Assembly (NCBI GenBank): GCA_031472005.1
Contig: PZJY01000001.1
Coordinates: 3,782,001-3,846,000, forward strand
DNA length: 64,000 bases
Reading direction: 5' to 3'
DNA from: Tetracladium setigerum
Lineage: Eukaryota > Ascomycota > Leotiomycetes > Helotiales
A program made the position numbers and the translations under genes. Within the stretch, counting starts at the first letter, position 1; each line of letters begins with the position of its first letter. Below, piece after piece: positions 37,320 through 48,856 of this stretch. The notes beneath the pieces are model-generated. The model ran no database searches. It was not told the origin of the DNA and saw only the letters and a list, made by a program, of their open reading frames with translations.

Positions 37320-38207
37320 ATGTCAACTCCAATCACAGAAGCCCTCGTCAAATCCAACAAGGAGTACGCAGCTTCCTTCACATCTGGCGATCTCGCCCTT
37401 CCTCCAGCGAAGAAGTATACCATCGGTACGTACGTCCCTAGCTAACGCACCCTCTTCCAACCCTCCCATTATATATAACTCAAAAACAATCTAACGTCCT
37501 TCAAAGTCACATGCATGGATGCTAGAATCGATCCTGCATCCGGTAAATTTTCCCCTCTCCAAATGTGAAAAAAATGAAGAGAGGAGATGATACTAAATAC
37601 TACATTTTGAAATTTAACAGCATACGGAATTGGCTTGGGAGATGCACATGTAATTCGCAACGCCGGTGCCAGTGCCAAGGATGCTTTGAGGAGTATCGTT
37701 ATTTCGGAGCAGTTGTTGGGTGTAAGTATCAGTCACTACCTATCTCTCTCTCTCTCTTGAGTTTGTTTCTTTCCTTGCCTAAAAACTTCAATTTCTCATA
37801 CAATATCTCCCTCCATCATCTATCTCCCACCCCCAACCCCTTCCCAACCCCTTCCTAACTCCCCAAAATATCCAAACTCCAATTCACCAACCTATCTAAC
37901 ACACCCCTCCCTCCTCTCCCCTTCACAGACCCAAGAAATCATCCTCATCAAACACACCGGCTGCGGCATGCTCACCTTCACCGACGCCGACGCCACGTCT
38001 ATCGTCGAGAAGAACCTCGGATCCGACGGTCTCGCCGAGCTCAAATCATCTTCTTTCGCTGGGAAGTTCCTTCCGTTCCCTAAGCTGGAGGAGGCTGTCA
38101 AGGATGATGTGGAGTTTTTGAAGGCGAGTAAGCTGGTTCCAGATGCTATTAAGATTTCGGGATGGGTGTATGAGGTTGAGAGTGGGAAGGTGAGGAGTGT
38201 GGTGTGA
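37320..38207 (+). CDS. Beta-class carbonic anhydrase
   Basis: Zinc enzyme that interconverts CO2 and bicarbonate, supplying bicarbonate for carboxylation and CO2 sensing. Exons: 37320-37425, 37507-37542 (36 nt), 37621-37721 and 37929-38207, together 173 residues, matching short fungal beta-CAs of the cytosolic type. Start at ATG 37320 (MSTPITEALVKSN). Active-site landmarks: CMDARIDP with the zinc Cys and the Asp/Arg dyad, lying wholly in the 36-nt exon; GDAHVIRNAGAS; and KHTGCGMLTF with the zinc His and Cys. The C-terminal part has AVKDDVEFLK, LVPDAIKISGWVYEVESGKV. The third intron (37722-37928, 207 nt) is the longest in the gene and pyrimidine-rich. No signal or mitochondrial leader is evident. 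Family and activity are firm. Confidence 0.97.
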
Positions 38208-38986
38208 GTTGTTTATTTTTTTGGAGGAGGGGGAAGGCGGAGAGAGACGGGGTTTTGGGGGGGGCTTGATCGGGAATTTGAGAGGGGAGTGAGGGTATGA
38301 GTATTGTTTGGGGGATTGCTAGTTTATATTGAGTTTGCCTCTGTGTGAGTGAGGTCCGCCCTTGTGCTGTCGTTGTTCACTCGGTAGTGAGCTGAAAGAT
38401 AATTCGAGAGAAAATCACATTTCTTTGTTATGATCGCCTGTCAATTTCTTAATAGGCCACTGTCATCGCACTGTTTCTTTGAGATTGCATCCGGGATGCT
38501 GGGCTGGTCTATATTCGCCACAACTCCCTCCACACACGAAACGGAATTTAGGCGAGAAGTTTCCAAACTCTCACTTTTCAAGAAAAGAATTGAATAGAAA
38601 GTTGCGAAACAACCCATACATACTGAGGATACGATGCATAGAAGTCCACCTCAAGAGTGAATTGCCATAAAGCGCTATGATTCAAAATTATATTTGTAGG
38701 TTTTGAGGTCATCGAGAAGGCAGTTTGGTGCAAGAAAGGTGATGTGCAATCTATCAAGTCAAGCTAAAGCTTGGTAGGTATAGGTAGGAAAATGCCAGTT
38801 TCGTAATTCGTCAAGCCGCCCGCTTTTCCCGTTACGCCGTCCTGCTCCTAGCTAACAAAATCAAATGAAATGGGTATGTTGTAGAGGTCGTGATTCGTAA
38901 AGGAAAATCCTCTCCCCTTCCCCTTCCCCCTCCCCCAAAAGAAACGGGCAAAACACATCGCTAAAGATCAAAGCCGAACACACTCT
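38208..38986. other. Convergent 3' intergenic region
   Basis: About 0.8 kb between the stops of carbonic anhydrase and the DUF3176 gene. A G-rich tail follows the carbonic anhydrase stop (38220-38290). No gene seen. Confidence 0.5.
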
Positions 38987-41010
38987 CTAATATCTCAACA
39001 TGACCCTAGTTTCGCCTTTACTTGGATCATCCTGCAGCCTAACTTTCACGCTTGACAAAGCATCCATTTCATAAACCGTATCCAAAGTCATCGGCTGAGA
39101 GGAGTTCTCCAGCTTCAGCCCATGGAAAATGGGAGCTAGAAAACTAGTTTTCCACAGGCGTGCCCCAGACTTTAAATGCATTATAACCAGAATTAAGAAG
39201 AAGACGAGACCAAACGCTTCGACAAGGAAGGGGAGAATGAGCCAGGGCCAGCGGATCCGAACCATGACGACTGGTTTGGTTGCCGTACCGAGCACTTCCT
39301 CGACGCCCACAGGACATGCAACTCGTAACCCTCGACCCATTGCCAGGGCCATGTCATTCATTTTCCTGGTCACGTTGCCGAGCCCTGCCTTGTTAAACAT
39401 TCGAAATTCAGCAGTTAGAGCATTCGGGGTCGTTGTGTAATCTCCTTTAAAGGTCACTGCTTCGTCAACCCAGACTGGATCTGCTAGGTCGATGCTGATG
39501 GGCGCAGTGAATGGGCTGTTGGGAACAGCTGGAACAGGAGGCTGGACTGACATGGTACTTGTCAAGCTTGTGATTGTCTTATCGTCGAAATCGTAGGATT
39601 CCAGGATATCCTCCCTCAAAAGTCCATTCGTAATGTTCGCTTGGATAACCTGCACACAGAAGCTCATCGCACATTCTATTGCATGGACACTTCCGTTTTC
39701 AGACGTGAGGGAAGCGAAGAGTAAGGCTGTGGCATTACTGGAATGAATCCTATCGGAGTGTGAGGTGTCGACTATTTTGTACAAGCTGAAAGGATCGAAG
39801 ATTGAACTGTTGCCAAATCCCGGGAGTGAATACTGTGTTCCGCCACTAGGTCCTGGGAACTTTGAAGGAACCAATGAGTCTGTGATGTTTACGCACTGGC
39901 TGCAAAAACTCAAGGTCACAAATGGAGGCTAAATATGAGAACGGGGAGGTTAATATTTAGCTAATTTATAACAAAGCCATAAGGAGTTTAGACATACCCA
40001 TGTACAGTTGCCGGTCCCACAGGTAGCAAGCCCTTTGGAAAACGACGTGTTGACAAAATTGTCATATACCGAGTTAAAGTATTCCCCTGCTATAGATGCT
40101 GGGAGGGCATTGGTCACTGGTGGGTTGAATTAGCATTTGTCCTGGTGAGGTTTTCTTCTTCAATTCGGAAATTAACCCTGTTTGCGTGTTCCACGAACAA
40201 CGCCATTCTCATCAATAGTTCTTGTGAGCCCACTAGAGAACCCAGTACTGCCATTACAACGCGCCATCGAAGGCTGTTCTGCGATTGCTAGAACCTGCTC
40301 GTTGGTAATCGAAATGGCCTGCTGCGCGAGAGGACCAACTGCCAAAGTGAGAATGACCGTGAGCGCACCAAGAGCGCCTATTGGTCTACAGAAGGGAATT
40401 AATTGAGAATTGGGTAGAGTGATTAGGGACTTGTGTTCACTCACCCACCAGCCCAAGTAAATATCACTAAGACGCTTCCCCAAGCTCCACGACTGCCCTG
40501 GTCCATGAAATTCATCTTGGATAATGAAACCGGTCCTTGTCTCGATCGTATCCAGTTGAGTTGGCCAAGTCCACTTGAGAGAGGAATTCCAACAGTTGCT
40601 ACCATGATTGTCATACCGACCGAGAGGAGAGCGTTCAGAGTAATGTTCTTCGGTAAGTCAGGATAGGGCTTTCCGTCGTATCGACGTAGGTATATGATGG
40701 CCACACCAGCGGCGACAAGACTGGCAATCATGCTCAAGATTTCTACAATCCATGTCTCCGACTCTAGTTTTCCAACCTTGTGCCAGAAGCCCGTTGATGG
40801 GACAAGTCGGGCAGGAGGGGGAGGGGGAGGTTCCAAGTATTCTTCTTGATACTCATGGTTTTGGCGAAGAGGGGTGTGTGTAGCTTGATTCGAATCAGGC
40901 CTACGAAAAGTATCTTGGTCTCCCATCTCCCACGAATTCAGCCTTGTTGCCCCATTCTTCGATCCGCGAAGAGTGCTCCCTGTTAACTTGGAGACGGTAG
41001 ATCGAAGCAT
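38987..41010 (-). CDS. DUF3176 multi-pass membrane protein
   Basis: Filamentous-fungus membrane protein of unknown function. Exons: 40445-41010, 40177-40385, 39998-40116 and 38987-39928, giving 611 residues; start chosen at ATG 41010 (MLRSTVSKLTG). A disordered N-terminus with a proline run is followed by the DUF3176 block: ESETWIVEILSMIASLVAAG (first membrane segment), YDGKPYPDLPKNITLNALLS (second), and DQGSRGAWGSVLVIFTWAGG then PIGALGALTVILTLAVGPLA (third). A large extracytoplasmic part rich in Asn-X-Ser/Thr sites and cysteines follows (CGTGNCTW, FCSQCVNITDS, AMSFCVQVIQANIT). A last membrane helix (WPWLILPFLVEAFGLVFFLI, about residue 535) precedes a short cytoplasmic tail. Introns at 40386-40444, 40117-40176 and 39929-39997 keep the frame. 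DUF assignment is from family knowledge; function and ligand are unknown. Confidence 0.88.
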
Positions 41011-41946
41011 GACAGGCAACGGGATCTAGAATTCCTCCACAATCCGACACAATACTCACGAAACGGTGAGAAATAAAAGAAAGAAGAAAGAGGAATGAAG
41101 ATCTCTATAAAAAAAATATAAAAAAAAAGGTCTGTCACTGTTGCTGTTGACTAAAATTGAGGCTGAATTTGATGGCAAAGTGACAAGGGAGATGCCTGAT
41201 GGACCCAGGTGGGGCAGTGGAGGAACACTCGGATATTACGGGCGTGCAGGCCTATCAAAGCATCGCAACCAACGGCCATCAGCTGTAAGCCCAGGATTCT
41301 GGGATGGCAATGTACGTAGATTTCCATAAAAAGAATTGGGGGGTTCTAGAATTCTTCCTGAACAACAGGTAACAGGGCTGAAACGTGGAATGTGCTGGCG
41401 CTTAAGTTGAACCAAAGCATCATTCTGTACTCCGCCATAATGAGGAGATTCCAAAGATGGTGGCCTGCCTTGGGAAGTTTGCTGAGGAAGGGAATCTGTT
41501 ATAGAGTTAAAGACTCTGTTGTTCTTAATAAACATACCTAACCTCTGTCTACACAAACGGAGGTGATTGGGCCTGGTCCTCCTAAATTACTCTGCTCCGT
41601 GAGAAAGACCTTCAGGATTCAGTATACCTACCTTAATTAAAGAATATTTAATCCGTCTCAACGTGCGCATTGAAAGGTTTCATTGCATGAGGAAGAAAAG
41701 AGTAGGGTGATGGTCGATGAGGAAAGAGAAAAGAGAAAAGAGAGAAGAAGGACAGGACGAAGTGATAGAATAGACCATTTGCCAAGACCATTTGCCAAGC
41801 GATTATGTACTCGAGTGACGGGTCAGCGCGAAAACAAGCGACGAGGTTCTTCTGACTTTCGCTACCCCACGTTTGGTACAGGAGAGTACACACCCACACC
41901 ACACCACACCACTCCACTTCTGGATAAAGGGAATGCCGCTACCACC
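41011..41946. promoter_or_regulatory. Divergent promoter region, DUF3176 / Nudix
   Basis: About 0.9 kb between divergent genes. Short A-rich runs near 41105-41130, a purine-rich patch at 41690-41760 and a CACACCACACC patch before the Nudix ATG. No gene seen. Confidence 0.5.
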
Positions 41947-43191
41947 ATGGCCGAGGCATCTCCAAATACAGCGTCAAGTCCGCGGGCAAGCTCCATCTCA
42001 GAAAAAGATGCCGACAACATCGTCCAGAGTCTTCTCGAGAGCGACTATTTCGATGAGACAACAATGGCACCTCTCACTCCGGCATCGGTCGTCAGTATAT
42101 CCTCATGGCCCTCTTGTCCCTCACCTGTGTGCTATTCTTGCGAGTATGTTCCTAACGCTGTCGGGAACAGGCAGCTGTCGCCAGGCTGAGAAACTTCCGG
42201 ACTCCACCATTCTCGACATGGGATAGATTACCTTTGAGTAGAAGGGCTGCGGTCTTGATCCTGCTCTTCGCAGACCGGAAGGGGGACTTGCGGGTAGTAA
42301 TTACCATGCGAGCGATGACTTTGAGGAGTTATGGAGGTACGTGACAATCCAGATTTCCGTCTATGGTTTTTAACTCTTGATAGGACATGCTGCATTTCCC
42401 GGTGGTAAGGCTGATTCTCTGGAAGAGACCCCATTCCAGATAGCAAGACGAGAAGCTTCGGAGGAAATTGGACTACCAAACGACGACTCAAAAATCCCAC
42501 ATCCATTCCGAATCGAGCACCTATGTCAACTTCCATATAATCTCGCGCAAACATCCTTAGCAGTGCGGCCTTGTGTGGCCTTTCTACACTCTGACGACCA
42601 TAGTGGAAATAAGGCAGCCAGTGTCGAGGACACCATGATACCTCGCTTAGATGCGAAGGAGGTTGCAGCCGTCTTCTCTGCACCATTTCACAACTTTTTG
42701 AGGGCTGAAGACGAAGTGAAGGAGGGTGATTCTACGCCAGGTCAGAGGTCAGATTGGTATAGCGGTAAGTGGACTGATTGGCATGATGGCCGATGGAGGA
42801 TGCATAACTTCTTTGTCCCCATCAACAATCAGAAAGTCGCAAAGCCCAAGGTCCGTGAAAGTGGCCAGGCATCTATGGCCGAGCTACAAGAAGAGGAAGA
42901 GGATGATGGTGTAGAGCGATACAAGGTTTGGGGAATGACTGCGAGGATGCTAGTTGACGCTGCCAGGGTGGCTTATGGGGAAGATCCGGAGTTTGAGGTA
43001 GGCGGTTATCCTACCAAGAGCTGGTCTATGCTAACACCAAGAAGCACAATACGCACTTTGGGGATGAGATCATGATTGCTACTCTGGAGAGAATGGGAAA
43101 GTTGGGTGAAAAGGTGCCCGGCGGTCCTTCGGTTAGCGAGGAGGACTTGAGATTAGCAAGAGTCAAGGCATCAGGAGGAGCGAAGATATAG
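41947..43191 (+). CDS. Nudix hydrolase, CoA-diphosphatase (Pcd1)-like
   Basis: Nudix enzyme most like peroxisomal or mitochondrial CoA diphosphatases, which split CoA or oxidised CoA into 4'-phosphopantetheine and 3',5'-ADP. Exons: 41947-42090, 42171-42336, 42384-42997 and 43042-43191, giving 357 residues. Introns: 42091-42170, 42337-42383 and 42998-43041 (44 nt). After a Ser-rich N-terminus comes RLPLSRRAAVLILLFADRKG and a TMRAMTLRSYGGHAAFPGGK block, where the LRS..GG..FPGGK pattern is the CoA-diphosphatase signature. The Nudix box directly follows (GGKADSLEETPFQIARREAS then EEIGL) with the expected Gly, Glu and REXXEE residues. The second half has an acidic insertion, the WYSGKWTDWHDGRWRMHNFF segment and VWGMTARMLVDAARVAYG. 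The C-terminus (GGAKI) is not a peroxisomal signal. Nudix call firm, substrate inferred. Confidence 0.92.
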
Positions 43192-44289
43192 CGAAATAAT
43201 GGTAATAAAATTGATGACTGTTTGTGAACTTTACTTGGAAGTGTTTTGTAATAGGTAGCCTTCCCCGGTATCTTGGGAACGGATCGCTTACAAAGTGGTA
43301 CAGTAGTGACAATAACCTTCACTGATAATCCTCGTCGGCACGGACAAAGAAAGGGTCCGAATAGTCCAGGTACCCATCCTCAACCCATCCCCATCCAACA
43401 GATTCCATGGGATCGCTCCGCTCCAGTTACCAACTCAGATCATCGCTTAAAGACCATAATGCGGGGTGCAGTATTGAAAAAAGGGGGAGATAGGGGAACT
43501 TCACATGCTCCTAATAATAAATATACATTGTAGCAAAACACAACGACAAACACAACTTCCTTCCTCCATGGCTAAAGTGCTTGCATGAACAAATTAAAAG
43601 CCACGATCACGATAGCAAGCAGCAGGGTTAAATGCTTACACACTTCCAGATTATTTTCTCTTCCACACTACTCACTCCTTTTCGACCGGATTTATGAAGA
43701 CACCTGGCATGAGTAATAATGCACCAAAGGAGTGAGTCCGGATGGATGTAGATAGCGAGACGGAGTTTACCACCTTTGTCTTCATTTACCTCCATCACGA
43801 CCACCACAGATCAGATCTTCTTTCCTCCACAGCCAAGGTGAAGCGAAGAAGGCACTGCCACCTCAAAGTTTAAACAATCACCATCGCAAGCAGGCGACTC
43901 GCGACCACACTCGTCATGCACCTCTTGGCCTTTGCCTCTGACTATTCCATTGCATCAATCCATTCTTTTTAATTCTGTGAAATAATCCCTCTTCCTCACC
44001 GTCGCTATCCCAATAACATACGCCCCCCAAAAAGCCTAATCTAAAAATCAGTCGTGTTCGCCCGAAAGCTTTGGCAGCAGTGAATACATAAATTCCTGTG
44101 CCCACCCAAGCGTTTCCAAGGCTTCTCCACTTCTCAAAATACCATCTGAAGGAACAGCATCATCAGCATCAGCAGCCAGAACAGCAGAACACCACTCTTG
44201 CTGCATTTGTGTCGATCGGTGCAGATTTGGCTGGCGACAACACCTCAGCAGCGTTTGCGCACCAGATACATATCAACAGCCGTCAAATC
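43192..44289. other. Intergenic, about 1.1 kb
   Basis: Lies between the Nudix stop and the next tandem gene. CAGCATCAGCAG-type triplet patches occur at 44150-44190, just before the next start. No gene supported. Confidence 0.5.
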
Positions 44290-45756
44290 ATGGACGCTCT
44301 CGCCGCCTTAGACGCGTTGGAGAACGAACAGAGAGCCGAGAAGAGGATTGCAGCTTCTGCGGCCAAACGCAAGACATCTCAATCGTAAGATCTACCCTTC
44401 CAAGCCATCAATGCCGTTGTGATCTCGCCCAGATCTCTCCTAAGGCAGTAATATCACGATATTGTTGTCTCAAAACTATCGATCCAACTAACATATCATT
44501 TCCAGATCTGGACGAAGCGGTCGCCCGCGCACACGATCAGTCAAAAGCTCAGTCAAGAGCGCAACTCGCAAGAAGTCCGCAGACGATGATCTCGACAATC
44601 TCCCACCGCCAGTGATCGGAACGGGGCGTTTGACTCCCATTCCTAAACACCGTCCTTCTGCGCCATCCCCTCGCGTTCGCGCGACTCCTCGTTGGGAGGT
44701 GACTCCCGTCGTATTTCCTTTGCGGAGCCTGCTCCTCCGCCAGCGCGACGTCTCTATATCCCTACCAAGACTGCCTCCTTAGCATCAGGGTTTGTCTTCG
44801 ATTTAAAACTACAAAAATATGGAGTGACAGAGGGTGAATGGGCAGAATTTAGTGATGAAGTGGTGGAGATGGCAAACGTGCCCACCCCTACCTGGGCCTG
44901 GTTCATGCACAAGAAGGATGTTATTCGCCGTGTCAAGAAGGAATTACAATATGAAGGCCCTTTCAAGCGAATGCTAAGGAAGTGGAATAAGCACTTCAAG
45001 CGCAAAGGCTTTCAAGCCTGGTTGGAACTGCCCGTTCAAAAGGGCGAGCCGATAAGGAGTCAATCTGCGGACCAGGGCGATTCCGACAACGAAGATACAG
45101 TGCAAACCAAGAAGGATGCACAGAGGATGGCAAAGCGATTCAGGATGGTGGTGAGCTCTAATGTGGAGAAGGGCTCCAGTGTCTACTCCAGGACATCAAG
45201 TCTAACAAGATCTATCTCGAGGGAGGGCTTTACCGGCAATCCCCAACATCGCGCTGCGCAGAAGGCACACGAGAAAGCCACCGAACATGCAGCAGAGCAA
45301 GACACGGAAGGCAAATCTCGTTCTGTTGCCGAGGACAAGGAGACCGGGCAAGTCATTAATATCGATACAGTCGATAGTGAGGACAAGCTGAATGCGCTGG
45401 ATAAAGAGCTCAAACAGCTGAATGTCAGCGAGGACAAGAATGCAAGCACCGAGAAGGTGGAAACTCCTGACAGCAAAGAGGCATTTAATGATTTCGACGG
45501 TGCGAATGGCAGTAAGGAGGAACAGAAACTGGACATTCCAGCAATAGAAGTTACGTCAGAACCCAAGCCAAGTTCCGCAAAGGAGGAGAAAGTGGAAAGT
45601 CCAGTAGCAGCAACAGAAACCAAATCAGATCCCTCCCCAAGTCTGGAAAAGGAGGAGAAAGTGGAAAGCCCAGCAACAACAGAGAGCAAGTCAGAACCTT
45701 CTCAAAGGCTCGAAAAGGAAGAGAAAGCCACCAAAGATGACAAGGATGAGAAGTGA
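44290..45756 (+). CDS. Unknown charged protein with conserved central segment
   Basis: I do not recognise the family by name. Exons 44290-44384 and 44506-45756; intron 44385-44505 joins TSQ to SSGRSGRP. Start MDALAALDALENEQRAEKRI is helical; then a basic Arg/Lys/Ser/Pro segment; SRRISFAEPAPPPARRLYIP; a folded-looking, Trp-rich core (FVFDLKLQKYGVTEGEWAEF, ANVPTPTWAWFMHKKD, FKRMLRKWNKHFKRKGFQAW); and a long acidic Lys/Glu tail in which a KEEKVESP-type unit repeats about three times (45570-45730). Near 44680-44691 the frame changes between PSPRVRATP and GGDSRRISF. Adding one base gives 448 residues. Alternatively a 71-nt intron (44628-44698) with weak sites removes the stretch. A scaffold or nuclear protein is possible from composition only. 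Confidence 0.75.
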
Positions 45757-46429
45757 TTTCAACACAGCTCCACGACATACCAACGGCCTCTCTCGTCAAT
45801 TTCTCTTCTCTGATAAAAATTTCGCCTTGGCACTGGCGTTCCCTTTCGCTTCTTGGGCTTGCTCTTTTGCAGCGTTTCTTCGGTGGTAGGCTGGCTGGGC
45901 TGGTTTCTTGCTTTTGGGATTTGATCTTAGAAAACTTCTGTTCAGCGTTTTATATTTTTTTTCGGGAGGAGGGGAGGGTGGTTTGTTTGTTTGCGAGTAT
46001 CAGATTTGGATACTCTGGATTTCTTTTCGGAGATATCCATCATTGGCGAATATGAGTAGAGATGCGTTACTGTTTTGGAGGATGGAGGGAGTTTTTTTTT
46101 TCTTCTGAAACCCTTCCTTACTTGCTGAAGGAGAGAGAGGGGAAGGATGAGGAGCAAGCGCTTATACACACAGAGAGGAATATGGGTGATACTGTTTTTC
46201 TGTTGTTTTCAACAAAGCGAGCTATTAGATCATAGGGCATCTTCGGATGTTTGTCATTGCCTGAAGATGATGAAGAAATACACTCCTTTCAAGCTCTCTA
46301 CCACTCTTCGTTTCTCGTGACGAGGTACCTAGATACCTAGGTACCTAGCAAAGCAGGCCCCTAAAATTCTCGCAAGTCGAGGAGTTTTTCACGTCATATT
46401 CCCCTAATCTCCTTTGGAAAACTCGCAAT
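45757..46429. other. Convergent 3' intergenic region
   Basis: About 0.7 kb between two convergent genes. Contains T- and TTTCTT-rich sequence (45945-46110) and a CCTAGGTA palindrome cluster at 46323-46349. No gene seen. Confidence 0.5.
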
Positions 46430-47306
46430 CTAGTGGCAAGCATTATCCTTTGTAGCACTTGTGGTATTCCCAAACACCAAATATCCCACGAACGCCCCGA
46501 TCCCGACTGATAGCATAACCCATCCATTGTATGTCATGAACAACAACCTGCCAAAAGTAAAAAATAGTCCGATCATTAGTCTCGCTATACCCACTGAAAA
46601 TAGAAAAGCGTGAAGGAATGGAAAAGGTACTCACATCAACATAAAAGCATAAAAGGTCTGCAGCGCGTACAGCAACGCCTTCACCACATGCGCCTTCTTA
46701 TTAACTTCAACCTGTTCGCGTCCTGGCCACAGGAAAGGCGTTCTCTCAGTAACGGGTCCTCCAGCAGTATTGTTCGCAGCACTCCCATGATCGACTTCCA
46801 GGGAGGTCAAATCTCAGCATAAACCCATATATACGTATTATAATAGGAATATGATTTGATTGCTAGGAAATGGGACATGGAATGGGGGGTAGGAAGGTGG
46901 TGGAGAGAGGAGAAGAGAGAGAGCAAAACTTACGAGGTAAATCAGCGCTTTGCTTCTCAACGTAGAGTTCGTAGCGTCGTGTGCCGGCGCGGATTGCTTC
47001 GTAGGATGCGGTGAGGGCGATGATGGCGAGGAGGGAGAGGATGAGGGAGAAGTTGCTGCGGATGTGCCACCATTTGAAGATTATGCAGAGGTTGGAGGTG
47101 TTCCATGTGAAGAGCATCTGTGGGTAGAAGGAGGGGGTGATAGTCAGCTCGTTGTGCTTTGTTCTGTGGTCTGCGGCGGGATGGTGGAAGGGGAGCTTGG
47201 AAATTGAGATGGAATAAGGTGAACATACACTCATTGAGCAGCGATCTCCTCCCATGTTCATATCTTGGGTGCCCATTGAGCCGTGGTTCATGTGCGCGTG
47301 GTCCAT
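46430..47306 (-). CDS. Ctr-family copper transporter
   Basis: Trimeric Cu(I) importer (or vacuolar Cu exporter) of the Ctr family. Exons: 47229-47306, 46934-47117, 46635-46812 and 46430-46547, giving 185 residues. Introns: 47118-47228, 46813-46933 and 46548-46634. The N-terminus is Met/His-rich (MDHAHMNHGSMGTQDMNMGG), the usual copper-gathering segment, followed by DRCSMSMLFTWNTSNLCIIF. Membrane segment one is FSLILSLLAIIALTASYEAI. After a hydrophilic loop, segment two carries the MxxxM filter (FYAFMLMLLFMTYNGWV) and segment three the GxxxG packing motif (GIGAFVGYLVFG). The tail ends TKDNACH, with a terminal Cys/His pair as in many Ctr proteins. Length fits fungal low-affinity or vacuolar Ctr2/Ctr3-like forms, so plasma-membrane versus vacuolar site stays open. 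The upstream 47307-47990 region shows no copper-response element that I can identify with confidence. Confidence 0.95.
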
Positions 47307-47990
47307 TGTGATGTGCTGTATGTAGATTTGGTCAAGGTTCGTAGAGTGTATTCCTGTTCGATCGATTTGAAGTCTGGACTTGTATGTACTCGGGTATGTA
47401 TGGCCTTCAAAGTTTCCCTTGGTAGGTAGGTGCTTGCAGATGGTTGTTATGTGGTATGTTAAATAGAAAGACGGAGGAAGATGAATAATGAAGTTCAGTC
47501 AGTCGGTTTCACAACGAGCTCAAATCAGCTCAAACACGCAATGCACGACTCGACGTCGGTCGTTCCATCCGGAGCTTGATGATGCGGGGCCGAGCCGTGG
47601 GGATGAGAGCAGCTAGCACGTGATTGGTTGGTGGCTTGAATGGATGAGAGATGTTAATTGTTGCTGCATCATTATTCACAAAAACTTCCTATGAACTTTG
47701 ATATCATGTTTTGCTTGTTTTTCTTTACCTATCATACCTCAAGCCTGAAAAGTAATAATGAGCTTTATTTATTCGAGAAGTTGCTGCAGCCGCAAATGTT
47801 CTTCCGGGGAAAGATCACATCTCCCCCTCGCTTTCTTGACAACACATTGAAACAGTCCTGCACTTCTGGTTTTCTCTTGATTTGTTTCCATCATCGTTGC
47901 TCTATCATTTGCTAACTCGTTTTCAGATTGTAGCTAAGAGATCCTCTCGGTACTGTTTGTTCATCACACTGGATCTGTACAGTATCCCAC
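47307..47990. other. Intergenic: Ctr promoter and hydrolase 3' region
   Basis: About 0.7 kb between tandem minus-strand genes. No gene or clear regulatory site seen. Confidence 0.5.
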
Positions 47991-48856
47991 TCAAAGCCCA
48001 CCTGCTGCCCGCTGAAGGAAGTCCGCCACGGCCTTGGGCTGGCTAACGTATGGACTATGCGATGCAGCCACTCTTTCCATCACAATTTCTGCTCCCTCCT
48101 TCCTCACCCCATCAATCATTGCATCCTGCACAGCGGCCGGAATTGCTACATCATCCTCACACACCAAATACGCAACTGGGATCTTCCTCCATGCGGCAGA
48201 GCGTGTCTTATCAGCAAAGGTGTGCATTGAATGTGGTCTCAACTTGGAGATATATTTGTTGGCCTCCTCCTCCTCAACGTCGTGATACATAATGCGGTAC
48301 ACATCTTCTGCCATAAGATTTCCATCCTGGTACGAGTTTTAGTGTCAGAAAAAGCTCGACTACGAAGTTATAAACTTACATCCAAGAATTTCAGCCATGG
48401 TGCCGGCTCTGTGTTACCAGCACTTGCGTTCAGGTCGTTCAAGCTCAGATTTTCTGAGATCATGAAGGAGGAAGCAAATGTCAACTTGATTACACCAGTT
48501 GAATGTCCTTGCTCCTTTCTCTCGGCTTTGCTCAATCCATCCAGAGCGCTGCACGTCGGAATTCCTCCCCAGCCTAGATTTGAGTTAGAACTTTCTTTTG
48601 CGAGTTGGATGCAAGGTTTCGGCGTACTATGTGAATGTGTGACAACATCGTGGCCAGCTTCAAGCTCCTTCAGAACGGCAGTCCTCACAGTTTCGATATC
48701 CTCATCCAGGGAATTGACTGGAGGTGATCGTCCAACTGAAGGCATTTCTAGGGCTACGCATCTATAGCCTTTGGACTCGAGAATGTCTTGGACTTTGTGG
48801 AAGTATCCACCGAAATGCCATGCTCCATGGATGAAGACAATACTTGGGAGCGCCAT
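47991..48856 (-). CDS. Alpha/beta hydrolase (small esterase type)
   Basis: Small alpha/beta-fold hydrolase of the plant-esterase/hydroxynitrile-lyase-like type; substrate unknown. Exons: 48628-48856, 48380-48573 and 47991-48326, giving 252 residues. Start MALPSIVFIHGAWHFGGYF has the oxyanion HGAWH motif. The nucleophile elbow is HDVVTHSHSWGGIP, assembled across intron 48574-48627, which splits the catalytic Ser codon (A|GC). That intron is 54 nt, has no stop and keeps the frame, so an unspliced message would encode 18 extra residues right after the nucleophile. Intron two is 48327-48379. The acid region is VAYLVCEDDVAIP and the catalytic His sits in ASHSPYVSQPKAVADFL. No signal peptide, so cytosolic. 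Divergent from the Zn2Cys6 regulator 0.7 kb away. Confidence 0.92.
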
